This document shows, one piece after another, positions 30,606 through 40,461 of a DNA stretch of 64,000 nt. This DNA is from Bifidobacterium breve. GTDB taxonomy: Bacteria; Actinomycetota; Actinomycetes; Nanopelagicales; Nanopelagicaceae. The notes beneath the pieces are model-generated. The model did no database searches, had not been told where the DNA came from, and saw only the letters and a program-made list of their open reading frames with translations. Location: the NCBI GenBank assembly GCA_945898065.1, contig CAMDHH010000002.1, positions 1 through 64,000 on the forward strand, in the 5' to 3' direction. Both the position numbers and the translations under genes were made by a program. Numbering within the stretch: the stretch's first letter is position 1; every line of letters begins with the position of its first letter.

Positions 30606-31522
30606 GTACAGAAAACAAACCCGATGAGAAAGAACTCTGGAAGAAAATTCCAGCAAGTGTTGGAACAGAGCGCGCAGAAACATTTATTGAACTTAGCCAT
30701 TTGGCATATGACCGTGGGGATCACAAGGCAGCACTTGCCTTATGTCAAAGCGCTCGCGAAATTTATGAAGGTCAATCAACATTCGTTGGAACATCGCGAA
30801 TGCTCCATGTCTACGAAGGAATCACCTGGTCACTTCGCAAATTAGATCGCGACGGCGAAGCTGCCCAAGTTGCACTCGATGCAGCCGAATTACTCAAAGA
30901 TGAAGATGCTGCTGCATCAATTGAAATGTTTCGAGATGCTGGCCGTTTTTACTATGCCGCAGGTGAATATGAAAAATCACTTGAGTGCCACACCAAAGCG
31001 TTAGAAAATGTTGATCCGGATTTATCAGATCTAACAAATGGAATTGATTATTACAACGTTGGTTCTGCATATGTACAACTTGCACGATATCCAGAAGCGC
31101 TCGCTGCCTTGCAAAGCGCTCGCTCCTATTTCAAGAAAGAGAAAGAGCCAGAGCGTGTTTTCTATTGCGATGAATACATCGCTGTTTGCTTCATTGAATT
31201 AGGCAATAGCGTTGAAGCGATGCGCCATGCACAAAAAACTTTAGACTTTGCAATTACTTCCCAGAGGACACTCCTTGAGACTTGGGCCCGCTATCGCATG
31301 GGTTGCGCCAAGATTCTTATCGGTGAAGCCGATGAGGCCGAAGAAGAACTTCGCCAAGCACTTTCTATGAATGCAAGTGCTTGTCACACCGACTGGGATC
31401 TAGCAATACTTTTAGAACAACAGATTGCCAAACTCCTTGTTTCAAAGGGACGTATCGAAGAATCCGATGAAATCCTGCGCCGCATTGCCAACCTTGAAGA
31501 AATCATGGACGACGAGGAGTGA
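30602..31522 (+). CDS. Tetratricopeptide repeat protein
   Basis: Repeated helical TPR-like units (AYDRGDHKAALALCQSAREIYEG; YYAAGEYEKSLECHTKALENV; AYVQLARYPEALAALQSARSYF). Confidence 0.8.
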   Translation: MSTENKPDEKELWKKIPASVGTERAETFIELSHLAYDRGDHKAALALCQSAREIYEGQSTFVGTSRMLHVYEGITWSLRKLDRDGEAAQVALDAAELLKDEDAAASIEMFRDAGRFYYAAGEYEKSLECHTKALENVDPDLSDLTNGIDYYNVGSAYVQLARYPEALAALQSARSYFKKEKEPERVFYCDEYIAVCFIELGNSVEAMRHAQKTLDFAITSQRTLLETWARYRMGCAKILIGEADEAEEELRQALSMNASACHTDWDLAILLEQQIAKLLVSKGRIEESDEILRRIANLEEIMDDEE

Positions 31523-32076
31523 GCCTTTCGCGGCGCGCACTCCTTTCCATAGTTCTATTTCTAACATTTTGGGCAGTGACCTTTGCCTTCAGTGCGCTAC
31601 AAGAGCGCCTGCCTATTTCTAGTTCTCTAGATTACGAATCTGTTGAAACAGATTTTCTACTGGAGCCAGAGCGCACATTTCTGCCTGCATCAGATTCCAT
31701 CTCTTCTGCAGAACTTTGGACGTATGTATGCGAGTTGGAAGAACAACGCCCTGGCACAATAACAAATACCTGCGCCGATTTTGGTGAAGTCGTGCACTCC
31801 ATTAAGTGGTCCACCTGGGCTAAAGGCAGTGCAACGGGAACAGGAATCTACTCAATAAATGATTGCGACCCAGATTGTGCCAATGGAACCCGCCATGAGG
31901 CTCCGGTAAATGTAGAACTCAAGGATCTGACTCGCAATGGCAATAAATATTTCCTCAACACCCTTACCCTCACATCAAAGATGAAGGAAAATTTACCGAA
32001 GAAAAATAGCACCGCAGGTTCTTGGGATATTTCAGAGTTCTACCGAATGGTTCCCGGAATGCGCGAGGGCAGGTAG
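31519..32076 (+). CDS. Membrane-anchored/secreted hypothetical protein
   Basis: N-terminal TM (ALLSIVLFLTFWAVTFAFS); GTG start overlapping TPR stop. Confidence 0.65.
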   Translation: MSLSRRALLSIVLFLTFWAVTFAFSALQERLPISSSLDYESVETDFLLEPERTFLPASDSISSAELWTYVCELEEQRPGTITNTCADFGEVVHSIKWSTWAKGSATGTGIYSINDCDPDCANGTRHEAPVNVELKDLTRNGNKYFLNTLTLTSKMKENLPKKNSTAGSWDISEFYRMVPGMREGR

Positions 32077-32131
32077 TTAGTTTCATACAGGTCACCGACA
32101 AAGAGGGAAAAGTTATCCAGAGGTAAAAGAA

Positions 32132-32695
32132 CTACTCAGCTAAACGAGCTTTCACCATCGCCACTATGAGTTTGGCATCGACGTCCCAGTCATTGGGAAT
32201 GCGGATGGTCTTCTTCAATAGAACTAAATCTTTCATCTTCGGTGCAAACTTTGCGATCACATCGGTGCTCCATGGCGACATTGAGATGTGATTCTTCGAA
32301 GCAGATAGTCCAAATACGTACTTTCCATCAATGTGCATCATCGGTTGGTTCCAAGCAATAACTAATTGCGCATCAGGATATTTATATGAAATTGCCTTGA
32401 AGATTGTACGAGCCGTCTTTGCCTGTTTTGCATCAATACTTTTGTAGTACTGCGCTGGAGTTTCAAAGCGTTTAGCCGAGACTGAGCCACGCGAATACAT
32501 CACGAGTGCGTTGGCATGGGCTTGTGAGAATCCGTAATTCTCGCGAAGGTGAGCGATCTGCTGCGGATATTTCTCGTCAGAGATTTTTGCCATTACTGCA
32601 AACCAAAATTTCATGGGCTCGCCATGCTTTTTTTCTATTGCAGGGAAATGAGACTCGCGGGTTGAATCCTTGCTCACACGCTTTTCATCTTTCAT
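32132..32695 (-). CDS. DUF4287/DUF1801-like protein
   Basis: N-terminal HLRENYGFSQAHANALVMYSRG (DUF4287-like) and C-terminal YPDAQLVIAWNQPMMHIDGKYVFGLSASKNHISMSP (YdhG/DUF1801-like). Confidence 0.65.
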   Translation of the reverse strand: MKDEKRVSKDSTRESHFPAIEKKHGEPMKFWFAVMAKISDEKYPQQIAHLRENYGFSQAHANALVMYSRGSVSAKRFETPAQYYKSIDAKQAKTARTIFKAISYKYPDAQLVIAWNQPMMHIDGKYVFGLSASKNHISMSPWSTDVIAKFAPKMKDLVLLKKTIRIPNDWDVDAKLIVAMVKARLAE

Positions 32696-32703
32696 ATTTA
32701 GGC

Positions 32704-33384
32704 CTACTCGATCGCTAATTGCTTTGAGGGTAGCGCAAGTATTGGCTTCTCAATCGCAATACGTTTTTCCATTTCATGTAATTCTTTGAGAACTGCTTCA
32801 AAACCTGATTCATTCGCTGCGGCAGCAGAGCCTAAAAATCGATTGAACTCTCGACCAGTAGCTGGACCAAAGCGCACACCAGATGTCTTTTGTCGGTTAG
32901 AAACGTTTATAAAATAATCTGATTCATCAGGAGTAGTTGAGAGCATCAACAACTTATCAAAATGCCATTCTTGCGTCTTGATGGGACCTGTGAAAATAAG
33001 TCGCTCATTAGTGAGCATGACAATGCCTTCATCTTTATCCATCTGTAATTCTTGACCAGGTACTGCTGCGCCTTTCATTGCACCAACACGAAAGCGAACA
33101 CCGCCACCAATGGGAATGCTGACCCCAGTAGATCCGCCCACGTATTGCGTTGGCGTGCGTCCTGCCTCGTGAAAGATTGCTCGCTCGCTCCAGAGAGTAT
33201 GTTCACCAGGTTTTTGCATCAGGGTATTAGGAACGGAATCTTCGCCCTTTGATGCAGCAGTAAATACAGTAATCAATTTCTTGAGTTGCTCAACATCTTC
33301 TTCCCACATCAATTGAAGATGATTGAATGTGGCAGTCGCAGCCTTATCGGCGCGCTTTGCTTTCCAATTTGCGAAAAAACCCAT
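32704..33384 (-). CDS. Hypothetical protein with possible PH-like domain
   Basis: GEHTLWSERAIFHEAGRT...DEGIVMLTNERLIFTGPIKTQEWHFDKLLML pattern; speculative family. Confidence 0.6.
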   Translation of the reverse strand: MGFFANWKAKRADKAATATFNHLQLMWEEDVEQLKKLITVFTAASKGEDSVPNTLMQKPGEHTLWSERAIFHEAGRTPTQYVGGSTGVSIPIGGGVRFRVGAMKGAAVPGQELQMDKDEGIVMLTNERLIFTGPIKTQEWHFDKLLMLSTTPDESDYFINVSNRQKTSGVRFGPATGREFNRFLGSAAAANESGFEAVLKELHEMEKRIAIEKPILALPSKQLAIE

Positions 33385-33437
33385 AGATAGAGAGTAGTTG
33401 ACCTAACTGACAAAGGGGAGAGGAAGCGATGAACGCC

Positions 33438-33809
33438 TTACTTCCGAAGTAGGGCTATGAGATAAGCAAGTGAGAAAGCAAAGCCAATTGCTGCATATAA
33501 GTATGTAAACCAGGCTAATGGTGCGGGGATCATCAGAGTCAATACTCCAAGGCCAGCGGCGCTAACGCACATTATCTTTGCAACGCTTGCAACTCTTTGA
33601 TCATTGCGTTGCTGCGAGTTGTTCCACATATTTCCAGTCAGTGCAACAAGAGTTATGCCAATCATGCGCATTGACCAGACCATGCCATCACTTGTTTCTA
33701 GCTGAAGTAAATCTAGGAATGTGCGAGGAAAAATAATCAAGAATATGGCGGATAGCCCAAATACGCTCGAGCCCGCTTTTAGAATAGTTCTCATAGCATT
33801 GATATTCAC
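33438..33809 (-). CDS. Small membrane protein (123 aa)
   Basis: Four hydrophobic segments. Confidence 0.6.
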   Translation of the reverse strand: MNINAMRTILKAGSSVFGLSAIFLIIFPRTFLDLLQLETSDGMVWSMRMIGITLVALTGNMWNNSQQRNDQRVASVAKIMCVSAAGLGVLTLMIPAPLAWFTYLYAAIGFAFSLAYLIALLRK

Positions 33810-33941
33810 AGAAAAAGGTTACATCCTCGCTCAGCCAGATGAGCGCGTGGCAGCTTTCGACTGGCGCTACCTCTCTCTAGAATTTAGCCTTATCCCAAGG
33901 CTCACGCGGGGTCTTGTTTTCTATATGAATGGATTGACTCG

Positions 33942-34319
33942 ATGAACGAATTAGCTCTATTGAAGTTATGGAATCAGAAGCGCACACAAATTATTCAGGC
34001 TCAAGTTGCTCCAGCACTTGTCCTTATCGCAGTAATGGTTCTCGCCGCATTAGGCCTTTTTGAAAAGGCCAGTGATGGGGCTAAGTACCTCGCACTCGGA
34101 GTTGCTGCAGTCACTGGAATTCTTTCAATAATTACTCAGTATGCAACTATCCGTGAAGCAGAAGTACTCATAGTTGATCTCAAAAGAACAAAAGATTCTT
34201 CAGAGCTATCTAAAAAGATTGCAGATTCACGCGGGCTTGTCTCATTGACTGCCATCGCAATTGTTGGAATGGGAATCGCAATCTTCGCACTTGTTACTTG
34301 GGCAGTCCTCGGTAGCTAA
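33942..34319 (+). CDS. Small membrane protein (125 aa)
   Basis: TM segments VALVLIAVMVLAALGLF, YLALGVAAVTGILSII, LTAIAIVGMGIAIFALVTWAVLG. Confidence 0.65.
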   Translation: MNELALLKLWNQKRTQIIQAQVAPALVLIAVMVLAALGLFEKASDGAKYLALGVAAVTGILSIITQYATIREAEVLIVDLKRTKDSSELSKKIADSRGLVSLTAIAIVGMGIAIFALVTWAVLGS

Positions 34320-34444
34320 TGAATGCAGCTTTCGCAATTATTGGGCTTTATACCGTTGCGACAATTGTCCTCATATTTGTTTATGAGAAGCCAAAGCGTA
34401 ATCGCAGAAAGATAACGGGGCGTGGTGGTGATTTCGAAAGTTAA
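34319..34444 (+). CDS. Putative 41-aa single-TM mini-protein ending in TGRGGDFES (not in ORF track)
   Basis: ATG overlaps upstream stop; MNAAFAIIGLYTVATIVLIFVYEKPKRNRRKITGRGGDFES*. Confidence 0.65.
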   Translation: MNAAFAIIGLYTVATIVLIFVYEKPKRNRRKITGRGGDFES

Positions 34445-34466
34445 TCTCCATTACGTCGCAGCCCCG

Positions 34467-35315
34467 ATGCGGCGCACTCTGCTTCTGCTAATCACTGTGG
34501 TGTTGGCAGGTGCAGTCATCCCTATTGCATCTGCTCACCAACCAGTGCAATTGCTCGATACTGACACCACACCAAAGGCTGGTCCACTTCTAGTCGATGG
34601 CACTATCTCATTTGCTGTACGAGCCTCCTTTACTAAATCAGGTCAGAAGAAAGCATTTCGCGCTGCGCTCAAAGAAGGCGATCAATTAGCAGTGCAGTAC
34701 CTCATTGTTGATAAGAAGCCTGAGAGCGCACTAAAGAATGCGCAATTGCCACAACTCGTTATTACTTCACCAACAGGTAAGAAAATCACAATAAAAATAA
34801 ATGAGCGTTCGCCTTTCTATGAACCATATGGCGGCACTAACTACTTCTATCTTGCTCGCTATGTGGCACCTGCTGAAGAAGGTATCTATCAATTCCTCGT
34901 TACATCTCGTGCTAAAGCGGGAATTACTATTGCAGTCGGTGAAAAAGAGATCCGTGGAGAAGTCTTACGCGGGCCTGCTCCTGTATCAACACCGACTCCA
35001 ACAGCAGCACCAGCTGCGGCAAAACCCACTCCAGAGCCATCTGTCTCAAGTACTCCTAAAGCCGAAGCAACTGCGCAATCTGGTTACACAATGGCAGATG
35101 TTCGAGCCAATAATTCTGAAACAAGTTGCTGGTCAGCAATTAGTGGCAATGTTTATAACCTCACCCAATGGATTAATTCACATCCGGGAGGCGCATCTCG
35201 TATTCGCGCACTCTGTGGAACAGATGGAACATCATCTTTTAGTGCCCAACATGGCTCTCGAGGTTCACCAACTAGCACACTTGCGAACTATCTTCTCGGC
35301 CCACTAGCCAAATAA
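34467..35315 (+). CDS. Secreted protein with C-terminal cytochrome b5-like heme-binding domain
   Basis: Signal peptide MRRTLLLLITVVLAGAVIPIASA; b5 core YTMADVRANNSETSCWSAISGNVYNLTQWINSHPGGASRIRALCGTDGTSSFSAQHG (HPGG and QHG ligands). Confidence 0.85.
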   Translation: MRRTLLLLITVVLAGAVIPIASAHQPVQLLDTDTTPKAGPLLVDGTISFAVRASFTKSGQKKAFRAALKEGDQLAVQYLIVDKKPESALKNAQLPQLVITSPTGKKITIKINERSPFYEPYGGTNYFYLARYVAPAEEGIYQFLVTSRAKAGITIAVGEKEIRGEVLRGPAPVSTPTPTAAPAAAKPTPEPSVSSTPKAEATAQSGYTMADVRANNSETSCWSAISGNVYNLTQWINSHPGGASRIRALCGTDGTSSFSAQHGSRGSPTSTLANYLLGPLAK

Positions 35316-35378
35316 ATTCTGCTTAGACTCTGCACTTCCTATAAGATTGCATCAACATTTCAAGAGAAAGAGGAAATC

Positions 35379-35528
35379 ATGGGCGCTTGTGTATGCGGTT
35401 ACACCAGAGATGAAGAGAAGAATTGCGATGGAACACATAAGGTCGTCAAGGCTGTCAAGGCAGATATCGCAGAGAAGCTTGAAGCAAATGGCTTCCCTCA
35501 CGCATCTGAATTCGTAAACAAGAACTAA
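35379..35528 (+). CDS. 49-aa CDGSH-like iron-sulfur mini-protein (not in ORF track)
   Basis: MGACVCGYTRDEEKNCDGTHKVVKAVKADIAEKLEANGFPHASEFVNKN*; CxC...CDGTH signature with one extra residue versus the canonical spacing; RBS-like GAAAGAGGAAATC upstream. Confidence 0.65.
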   Translation: MGACVCGYTRDEEKNCDGTHKVVKAVKADIAEKLEANGFPHASEFVNKN

Positions 35529-35555
35529 TTACTTTTTCTCTCGCTAATCATCAAA

Positions 35556-35903
35556 GTGAGTGAAATCTTTGTTATCTATGATGGCCAATGTCAATTGTGC
35601 AAAAATTCAATTACTTGGGTCAGCAAGAAACTAGTTATTACCCCTCTTGATTTTCACACAGCCGAACTCTCTCGATTTGGCTTGAGCCTTGAGCAATGTT
35701 CACGTGAGGTTTTTGTCATTACTGATCAAGGCCAGTTCATCGGTGCTGGCGGCGTAGCACTCTTACTCAATCGCCGTGGAAATAAAGTTCTCTCCACTCT
35801 TATTACATTTTCAGGCCCGATTGCCCGCTCTGGTTATAAGTGGGTGGCAAGCCACAGAAATTCATTGCCAGTAAAGATTCTCTCTCGCTTACTTAGAGGT
35901 TGA
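35556..35903 (+). CDS. DUF393 / DCC-family thiol-disulfide oxidoreductase-like protein
   Basis: FVIYDGQCQLCKNSITWV (YDGxCxLC), FIGAGGVALLL. Confidence 0.88.
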   Translation: MSEIFVIYDGQCQLCKNSITWVSKKLVITPLDFHTAELSRFGLSLEQCSREVFVITDQGQFIGAGGVALLLNRRGNKVLSTLITFSGPIARSGYKWVASHRNSLPVKILSRLLRG

Positions 35904-36998
35904 AACGATACCGAGACACATTTCATCTGATGATCCCTCACCCCATGTGACATATCGAGGTTCAAGAGTTTTTAGTTGAGGAATTTTCTGTCTCAGAGTG
36001 GGATCAAAGGTGCATTCAATGCGAATTGTGTCGCCAGTTTTTACGGCGATAGGGCTCTTGAGCAGGGTTGAGGATTGATCATCGAAGTTGTAATTCGCAA
36101 CATTGAGAATTGTTTGCTCAGTCGAAGTTCCTGGGTTAAGAGTTAGTTTGAGGGAGCGTCCCAGCAAATGCATATGCGGCCCGGCAGAGATGATGTTGAA
36201 ACTTGATCTCATCACCTTGTCACAACGAGAGGTCAATGAAGGAATTGGCTTATAGGGATTTTGTCTACACAAAGCATTTATCCCTACTGACTCAAGGGCG
36301 CTCTTTGAAGTCGTTCGAGTTGCAAGATCAATGAGTGATTGATCGCGATCGCATAGGGGACCAGTGACATCGGGAGGACAGGCTAATTCAACTGGAGCTG
36401 GGAATAGTTCAATACCTAATTGCTTGATATTTGAACCCTTGGCTGGGATTGCGTCGATGAGGATTTTTGATTGATCTGTTTCAAGTACACCACCTGATGC
36501 AGCCAACAAGTTGTAATGAACTTGCAAAACTATTCGTTCGCCTTTTTTAATCGGAGTTCCATATCCGGCTGGTGAAATATCTTTACCACGACCAGGAGCC
36601 CATGAACTTAGCCATGGGGATGAGATAAATGATGAGAGCATTCCACCAAGGCCTGTGCCACCAAAACATGGCCATCCAATTCCACTTTTATCTGATTCAA
36701 GTGCTTCAACGAGATCAGTATCGGTTACGCGAAAGATAATTGCGTGGTGCACATAATTTTTACGCTGGGGGATAAATTCGATACTTCGAATAATTGAATC
36801 TGCGCTGACTTTTGGATCAAGTAAAAAACATCGATAATCATCTGTACCTTTATTTGGGGCAGCGGGTAGGTATGCCTTCTTCATCGTGACGCTATATTTC
36901 TTGACCTTAGGAGCCTTGGCTGCATCTGCAACTTGTGGCATAAAGGATGTAAGCAATACTGCTGCTACCGCTGGAACGAAAAGCTTTCGCATATTCAT
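35889..36998 (-). CDS. Secreted PHM/DBM-like copper type II monooxygenase-related protein
   Basis: Signal peptide; candidate copper ligands NYVHHAIIF (HH), VLQVHYN (H), GPHMHLLGRSL (HxH), GEGSSDEMC (M) in the order found in peptidylglycine/dopamine monooxygenases. Confidence 0.75.
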   Translation of the reverse strand: MNMRKLFVPAVAAVLLTSFMPQVADAAKAPKVKKYSVTMKKAYLPAAPNKGTDDYRCFLLDPKVSADSIIRSIEFIPQRKNYVHHAIIFRVTDTDLVEALESDKSGIGWPCFGGTGLGGMLSSFISSPWLSSWAPGRGKDISPAGYGTPIKKGERIVLQVHYNLLAASGGVLETDQSKILIDAIPAKGSNIKQLGIELFPAPVELACPPDVTGPLCDRDQSLIDLATRTTSKSALESVGINALCRQNPYKPIPSLTSRCDKVMRSSFNIISAGPHMHLLGRSLKLTLNPGTSTEQTILNVANYNFDDQSSTLLKSPIAVKTGDTIRIECTFDPTLRQKIPQLKTLEPRYVTWGEGSSDEMCLGIVSTSK

Positions 36999-37035
36999 AA
37001 TACAAAGAGTACCGAATCTCTCAAGAGGCAACAAT

Positions 37036-38508
37036 TTAGATTTTTCCTGCCTCTAGACCCTTCAAAACTTCTTGTGCACGTACCTTCAATTCAGGTAGAT
37101 CAGATAAACGGTTTAAACCGAATACCTGTTGGCTCATTCGATGATTTTTGGCAAAACTCTCTTTATGGCGATCAAGAAAATCCCAATAGAGAGTCGTAAA
37201 GGGACAGGCACTCTCACCAATGCGCAGCTTTGGATTGTAGGAACAGCCCTTGCAGTAGTTAGACATTCGCGAAATGTAAGCACCACCTGCTGCATAAGGC
37301 TTAGTCATCATCCTTCCACCGTCTGCATGTACGCCCATACCAATAACGTTGGGAACCATTACCCATTCACTTGCATCGATAAATACTTCTCGCATCCAGT
37401 CCAAAAATTCTTGTGGGTTAGTCCCAGTCACTAATGCAAGATTAGATAACAACATAAGGCGAGGAATATGGTGAACCCACGCACGTTCATTGATATCGCT
37501 TACAGTTTGCTTGATGCAGTTCATCGAAGTTTTATTGGGGTCGCTAAATAAAGGTAGTAACGGGCGGTTTGCGCCGAGTTCATTATTTTCGCGATAGTCA
37601 GGTCCTAGAAACCAATACATTCCGTTGACATATTCACGCCAGCCGATGATTTGGCGAACGAAACCTTCAGCAGATTCAATAGGAACCGATCCTGTCTTGT
37701 AGGCCTTCATTGCCCCAGAAACAACTTCACTCGCATGTAGTAATCCATTATTGATATAAGGCGAAAGTAAAGAATGGTGAAGAGCCCAGTTCTCACTAGT
37801 CATCGCATCTTCTAGCGGTCCAAATTCGTCAAAGTGATTATCAAAAAAATTCTTCATCTGTGCCAGCGCACCCTTGCGTGTTGTTGCCCATGTAGTCGTT
37901 GGCTTATGACCTAACTCTGTGGCAACAGCACTATCAATTTCATCACACTTATGTTCTAAATAAGGTGGACCTTCATATTTCTTTGGAGGAGGCAGTCGAT
38001 TCTCTTTATCGAAGTTCCAGGAACCACCTTCGGGCTCTTTGCCGTTCATCAGCACACCAAGGCGAACACGTTGCTTTCTGTAAAAACTTTCCATAAGGAA
38101 ACTCTTTTGATCCTTAGCCCAATCCATAAAAAGTGGCCGGGGTGTGAGGAAGAAATCATTTTCTATAAAGCTCACTCCGTATTCTTTGAGCGCTTCGAAT
38201 TGCCTAAAGGAAGATGGCTCAGCGCAAACAATGGGAAGCTTGGGATATTTCTTTTCAACAACCTTCAGGCCATCAATAGTTGTTGCCGCTTTCACATATT
38301 CAACGCTAAAGCCTTCTTCTTCTAGCGATTGCGCGAAATGGCGAGCACTAGAGATAAGAAAGAAGAGGCGCTCCTTATGCCAATTGCGTCCCGTAGTCAT
38401 ACGGGCACTTTCAACTAAAACGATTACATCTTCTTGCGGATTAGCACCCTTGAGTGCACCAAATTTTCTATGCAGATGATCAAAGGGAATATAGATAATG
38501 CGCTTCAT
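37036..38508 (-). CDS. Cryptochrome/photolyase family protein, Fe-S bacterial type (deoxyribodipyrimidine photolyase-related)
   Basis: [80 protein letters not shown]. Confidence 0.93.
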   Translation of the reverse strand: MKRIIYIPFDHLHRKFGALKGANPQEDVIVLVESARMTTGRNWHKERLFFLISSARHFAQSLEEEGFSVEYVKAATTIDGLKVVEKKYPKLPIVCAEPSSFRQFEALKEYGVSFIENDFFLTPRPLFMDWAKDQKSFLMESFYRKQRVRLGVLMNGKEPEGGSWNFDKENRLPPPKKYEGPPYLEHKCDEIDSAVATELGHKPTTTWATTRKGALAQMKNFFDNHFDEFGPLEDAMTSENWALHHSLLSPYINNGLLHASEVVSGAMKAYKTGSVPIESAEGFVRQIIGWREYVNGMYWFLGPDYRENNELGANRPLLPLFSDPNKTSMNCIKQTVSDINERAWVHHIPRLMLLSNLALVTGTNPQEFLDWMREVFIDASEWVMVPNVIGMGVHADGGRMMTKPYAAGGAYISRMSNYCKGCSYNPKLRIGESACPFTTLYWDFLDRHKESFAKNHRMSQQVFGLNRLSDLPELKVRAQEVLKGLEAGKI

Positions 38509-38648
38509 TTATTTTCTCGGCAACGCTCGCTGCAATATTTCACTTCGTTCCAGTTTTTAGCCCACTTTTTGCGCCATTCAAATTCAAGGCCACAGCGCAC
38601 GCAGGTCTTCGGTGTAAACCCATTTTTATCTTTTGCTATGCGTGGCAT
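38505..38648 (-). CDS. DUF2256 family protein (47 aa, not in ORF track)
   Basis: [51 protein letters not shown] overlap with the photolyase start; typical photolyase neighbour. Confidence 0.9.
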   Translation of the reverse strand: MPRIAKDKNGFTPKTCVRCGLEFEWRKKWAKNWNEVKYCSERCRENK

Positions 38649-38715
38649 AGCGCAGAGAATACTGTTGAATCTCTCGATTCTCTTATTATTGTGAAAGGCG
38701 CTAGAATTGGGTTGT

Positions 38716-38837
38716 TGTTATCGGGGTCGATGTAATTTCGAACCGGCGGTTATAGTCCGCGACCCGCACATATCCAATGGGCGGTTGACTCAGTGAAACT
38801 CTGAGACCGACGGTTAAAGTCCGGATGAGAGATAACA
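38716..38837 (+). promoter_or_regulatory. FMN riboswitch (RFN element)
   Basis: Conserved segments GAACCGGCGGTTATAGTCCGCGA ... GACTCAGTGAAACTCTGAGACCGACGGTTAAAGTCCGGATGAGAG, closed by P1 TGTTATC/GATAACA; directly upstream of ribD. Confidence 0.97.
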
Positions 38838-38853
38838 GCGGAATCGGTGCACC

Positions 38854-39849
38854 TTGTTTATCGATGACGCCTACGCGCATCTGTGCTCGCTCAGCCTTGC
38901 CGGCTTAGGAGTGAGTACTCCCAACCCAAATGTTTCTGCTGCCATTTATTCACCCGATGGCGCACTCATTGCATCTGGTTTTCATAACCGAAAGATTTCA
39001 CCCGATCACGCAGAAGTAATTGCACTCAAAGGCGCACAATCCCTCGCGCGCGGAGCAACAATGATTGTTTCCCTTGAACCGTGTGCGCATACAGGAACAA
39101 CTCCGCCATGTACTCAAGCAATCATTGATGCGGGTATCGCAAAAGTTATTTATGCAGTGAGCGACCCCAACCCCATTGCAGCCGGGGGAGCGCAGGTTCT
39201 GAGATCTGCTGGAATCGAAGTTGAATATATCCATTCTGCCGAACTCGAATTCGTTCAACGTGCCTGGTTACATAAAGTACAAAGTGGCAAGCCATTGATG
39301 GTTTGGAAAGTTGCTACAACTCTTGATGGAAAAGTTGCAGCAAGTGATTCAACGTCGCAATGGATTAGTGGGCCGCAATCTCGCGAAGATGTTCAACTAC
39401 TACGTGCGCAATCTGATGCAATTTTGGTTGGTACCAATACAGCCATCGTCGATAACCCACATCTGATTCCACGCGGTCATAGCGCAAGGCCTGTGCGCAT
39501 CGTTTGTGGTGAGCAAGAAGTGCCGGCCGCTAATAAGGTCTTTGATAACGCGGCTCGCACAGTTGTAGTCAAAAGCAAATCAATTCCAGATCTTATGAAT
39601 CAATTGATTCAAGAAGAATTCAATCAAGTCCTAGTTGAAGCTGGTCCCACCTTTGGTTCTGCGCTCTTGAAATCAGGAAATATTGACGAACTCGTTATTT
39701 ATCAGGCACCAAAAGTACTTGGCGCAGGAAAAGACTTCGTGAGCAACCTTGGAATTACAACCCTTGATGATCATCTTGATCTAGAACTCATCTCTGTGCA
39801 GCGCTGCGGCAGCGATATCAAATCCCACTATGCAGTGAAGGGGCGCTAA
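38854..39849 (+). CDS. ribD: Bifunctional riboflavin deaminase/reductase
   Basis: [57 protein letters not shown] start likely. Confidence 0.95.
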   Translation: MFIDDAYAHLCSLSLAGLGVSTPNPNVSAAIYSPDGALIASGFHNRKISPDHAEVIALKGAQSLARGATMIVSLEPCAHTGTTPPCTQAIIDAGIAKVIYAVSDPNPIAAGGAQVLRSAGIEVEYIHSAELEFVQRAWLHKVQSGKPLMVWKVATTLDGKVAASDSTSQWISGPQSREDVQLLRAQSDAILVGTNTAIVDNPHLIPRGHSARPVRIVCGEQEVPAANKVFDNAARTVVVKSKSIPDLMNQLIQEEFNQVLVEAGPTFGSALLKSGNIDELVIYQAPKVLGAGKDFVSNLGITTLDDHLDLELISVQRCGSDIKSHYAVKGR

Positions 39850-40461
39850 ATGTTTACAGGATTAGTGAGCGAACTTGGAATAGTAAAAGAGATCACGCGC
39901 GGCGAGAGTTCAGCAATTTTCACAATCACCGCTCCTAAGTCAGTACTCGGCCTATCCCTGGGTGATTCCATCGCAGTCAATGGGACATGTCTGACAGCTA
40001 CATCTATTGCTGGCGACTCATTCACCGCAGATGTCATGGTGCAAACACTTTCACTTACCTCCCTTGCTCAATTAGAAGTTGGTTCACTTGTAAACCTAGA
40101 ACTTGCTGCCACATTAGATATGCGCATGGGCGGCCATATTGTTCAAGGTCATGTTGATGGCACTGCAACGATGGTGCAATTACTACCGGGGGATAAGTGG
40201 GCACAATTTGATATCAAAGCCCCAGAACATCTTTTGAAATATGTTGTTGCGCAAGGATCAATTACTCTCGATGGAGTATCTCTAACAGTTGGATCTATCG
40301 ATGATGCAAAACAGATAATCACTGTCTGGCTTATCCCTGAAACTCTTTCCAAAACAAATCTCTCCAAGAAGAAGCCAGGTGATCTCATCAATATCGAAGT
40401 AGATATCTTGGCTAAATATGTTGAGCGCCTTATCTCTAAGGGGGCCATCGATGGAAAATAA
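39850..40461 (+). CDS. ribE: Riboflavin synthase alpha chain
   Basis: MFTGLVSELGIV, SIAVNGTCLTA, MGGHIVQGHVDGTA, GSITLDGVSLTV. Confidence 0.96.
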   Translation: MFTGLVSELGIVKEITRGESSAIFTITAPKSVLGLSLGDSIAVNGTCLTATSIAGDSFTADVMVQTLSLTSLAQLEVGSLVNLELAATLDMRMGGHIVQGHVDGTATMVQLLPGDKWAQFDIKAPEHLLKYVVAQGSITLDGVSLTVGSIDDAKQIITVWLIPETLSKTNLSKKKPGDLINIEVDILAKYVERLISKGAIDGK

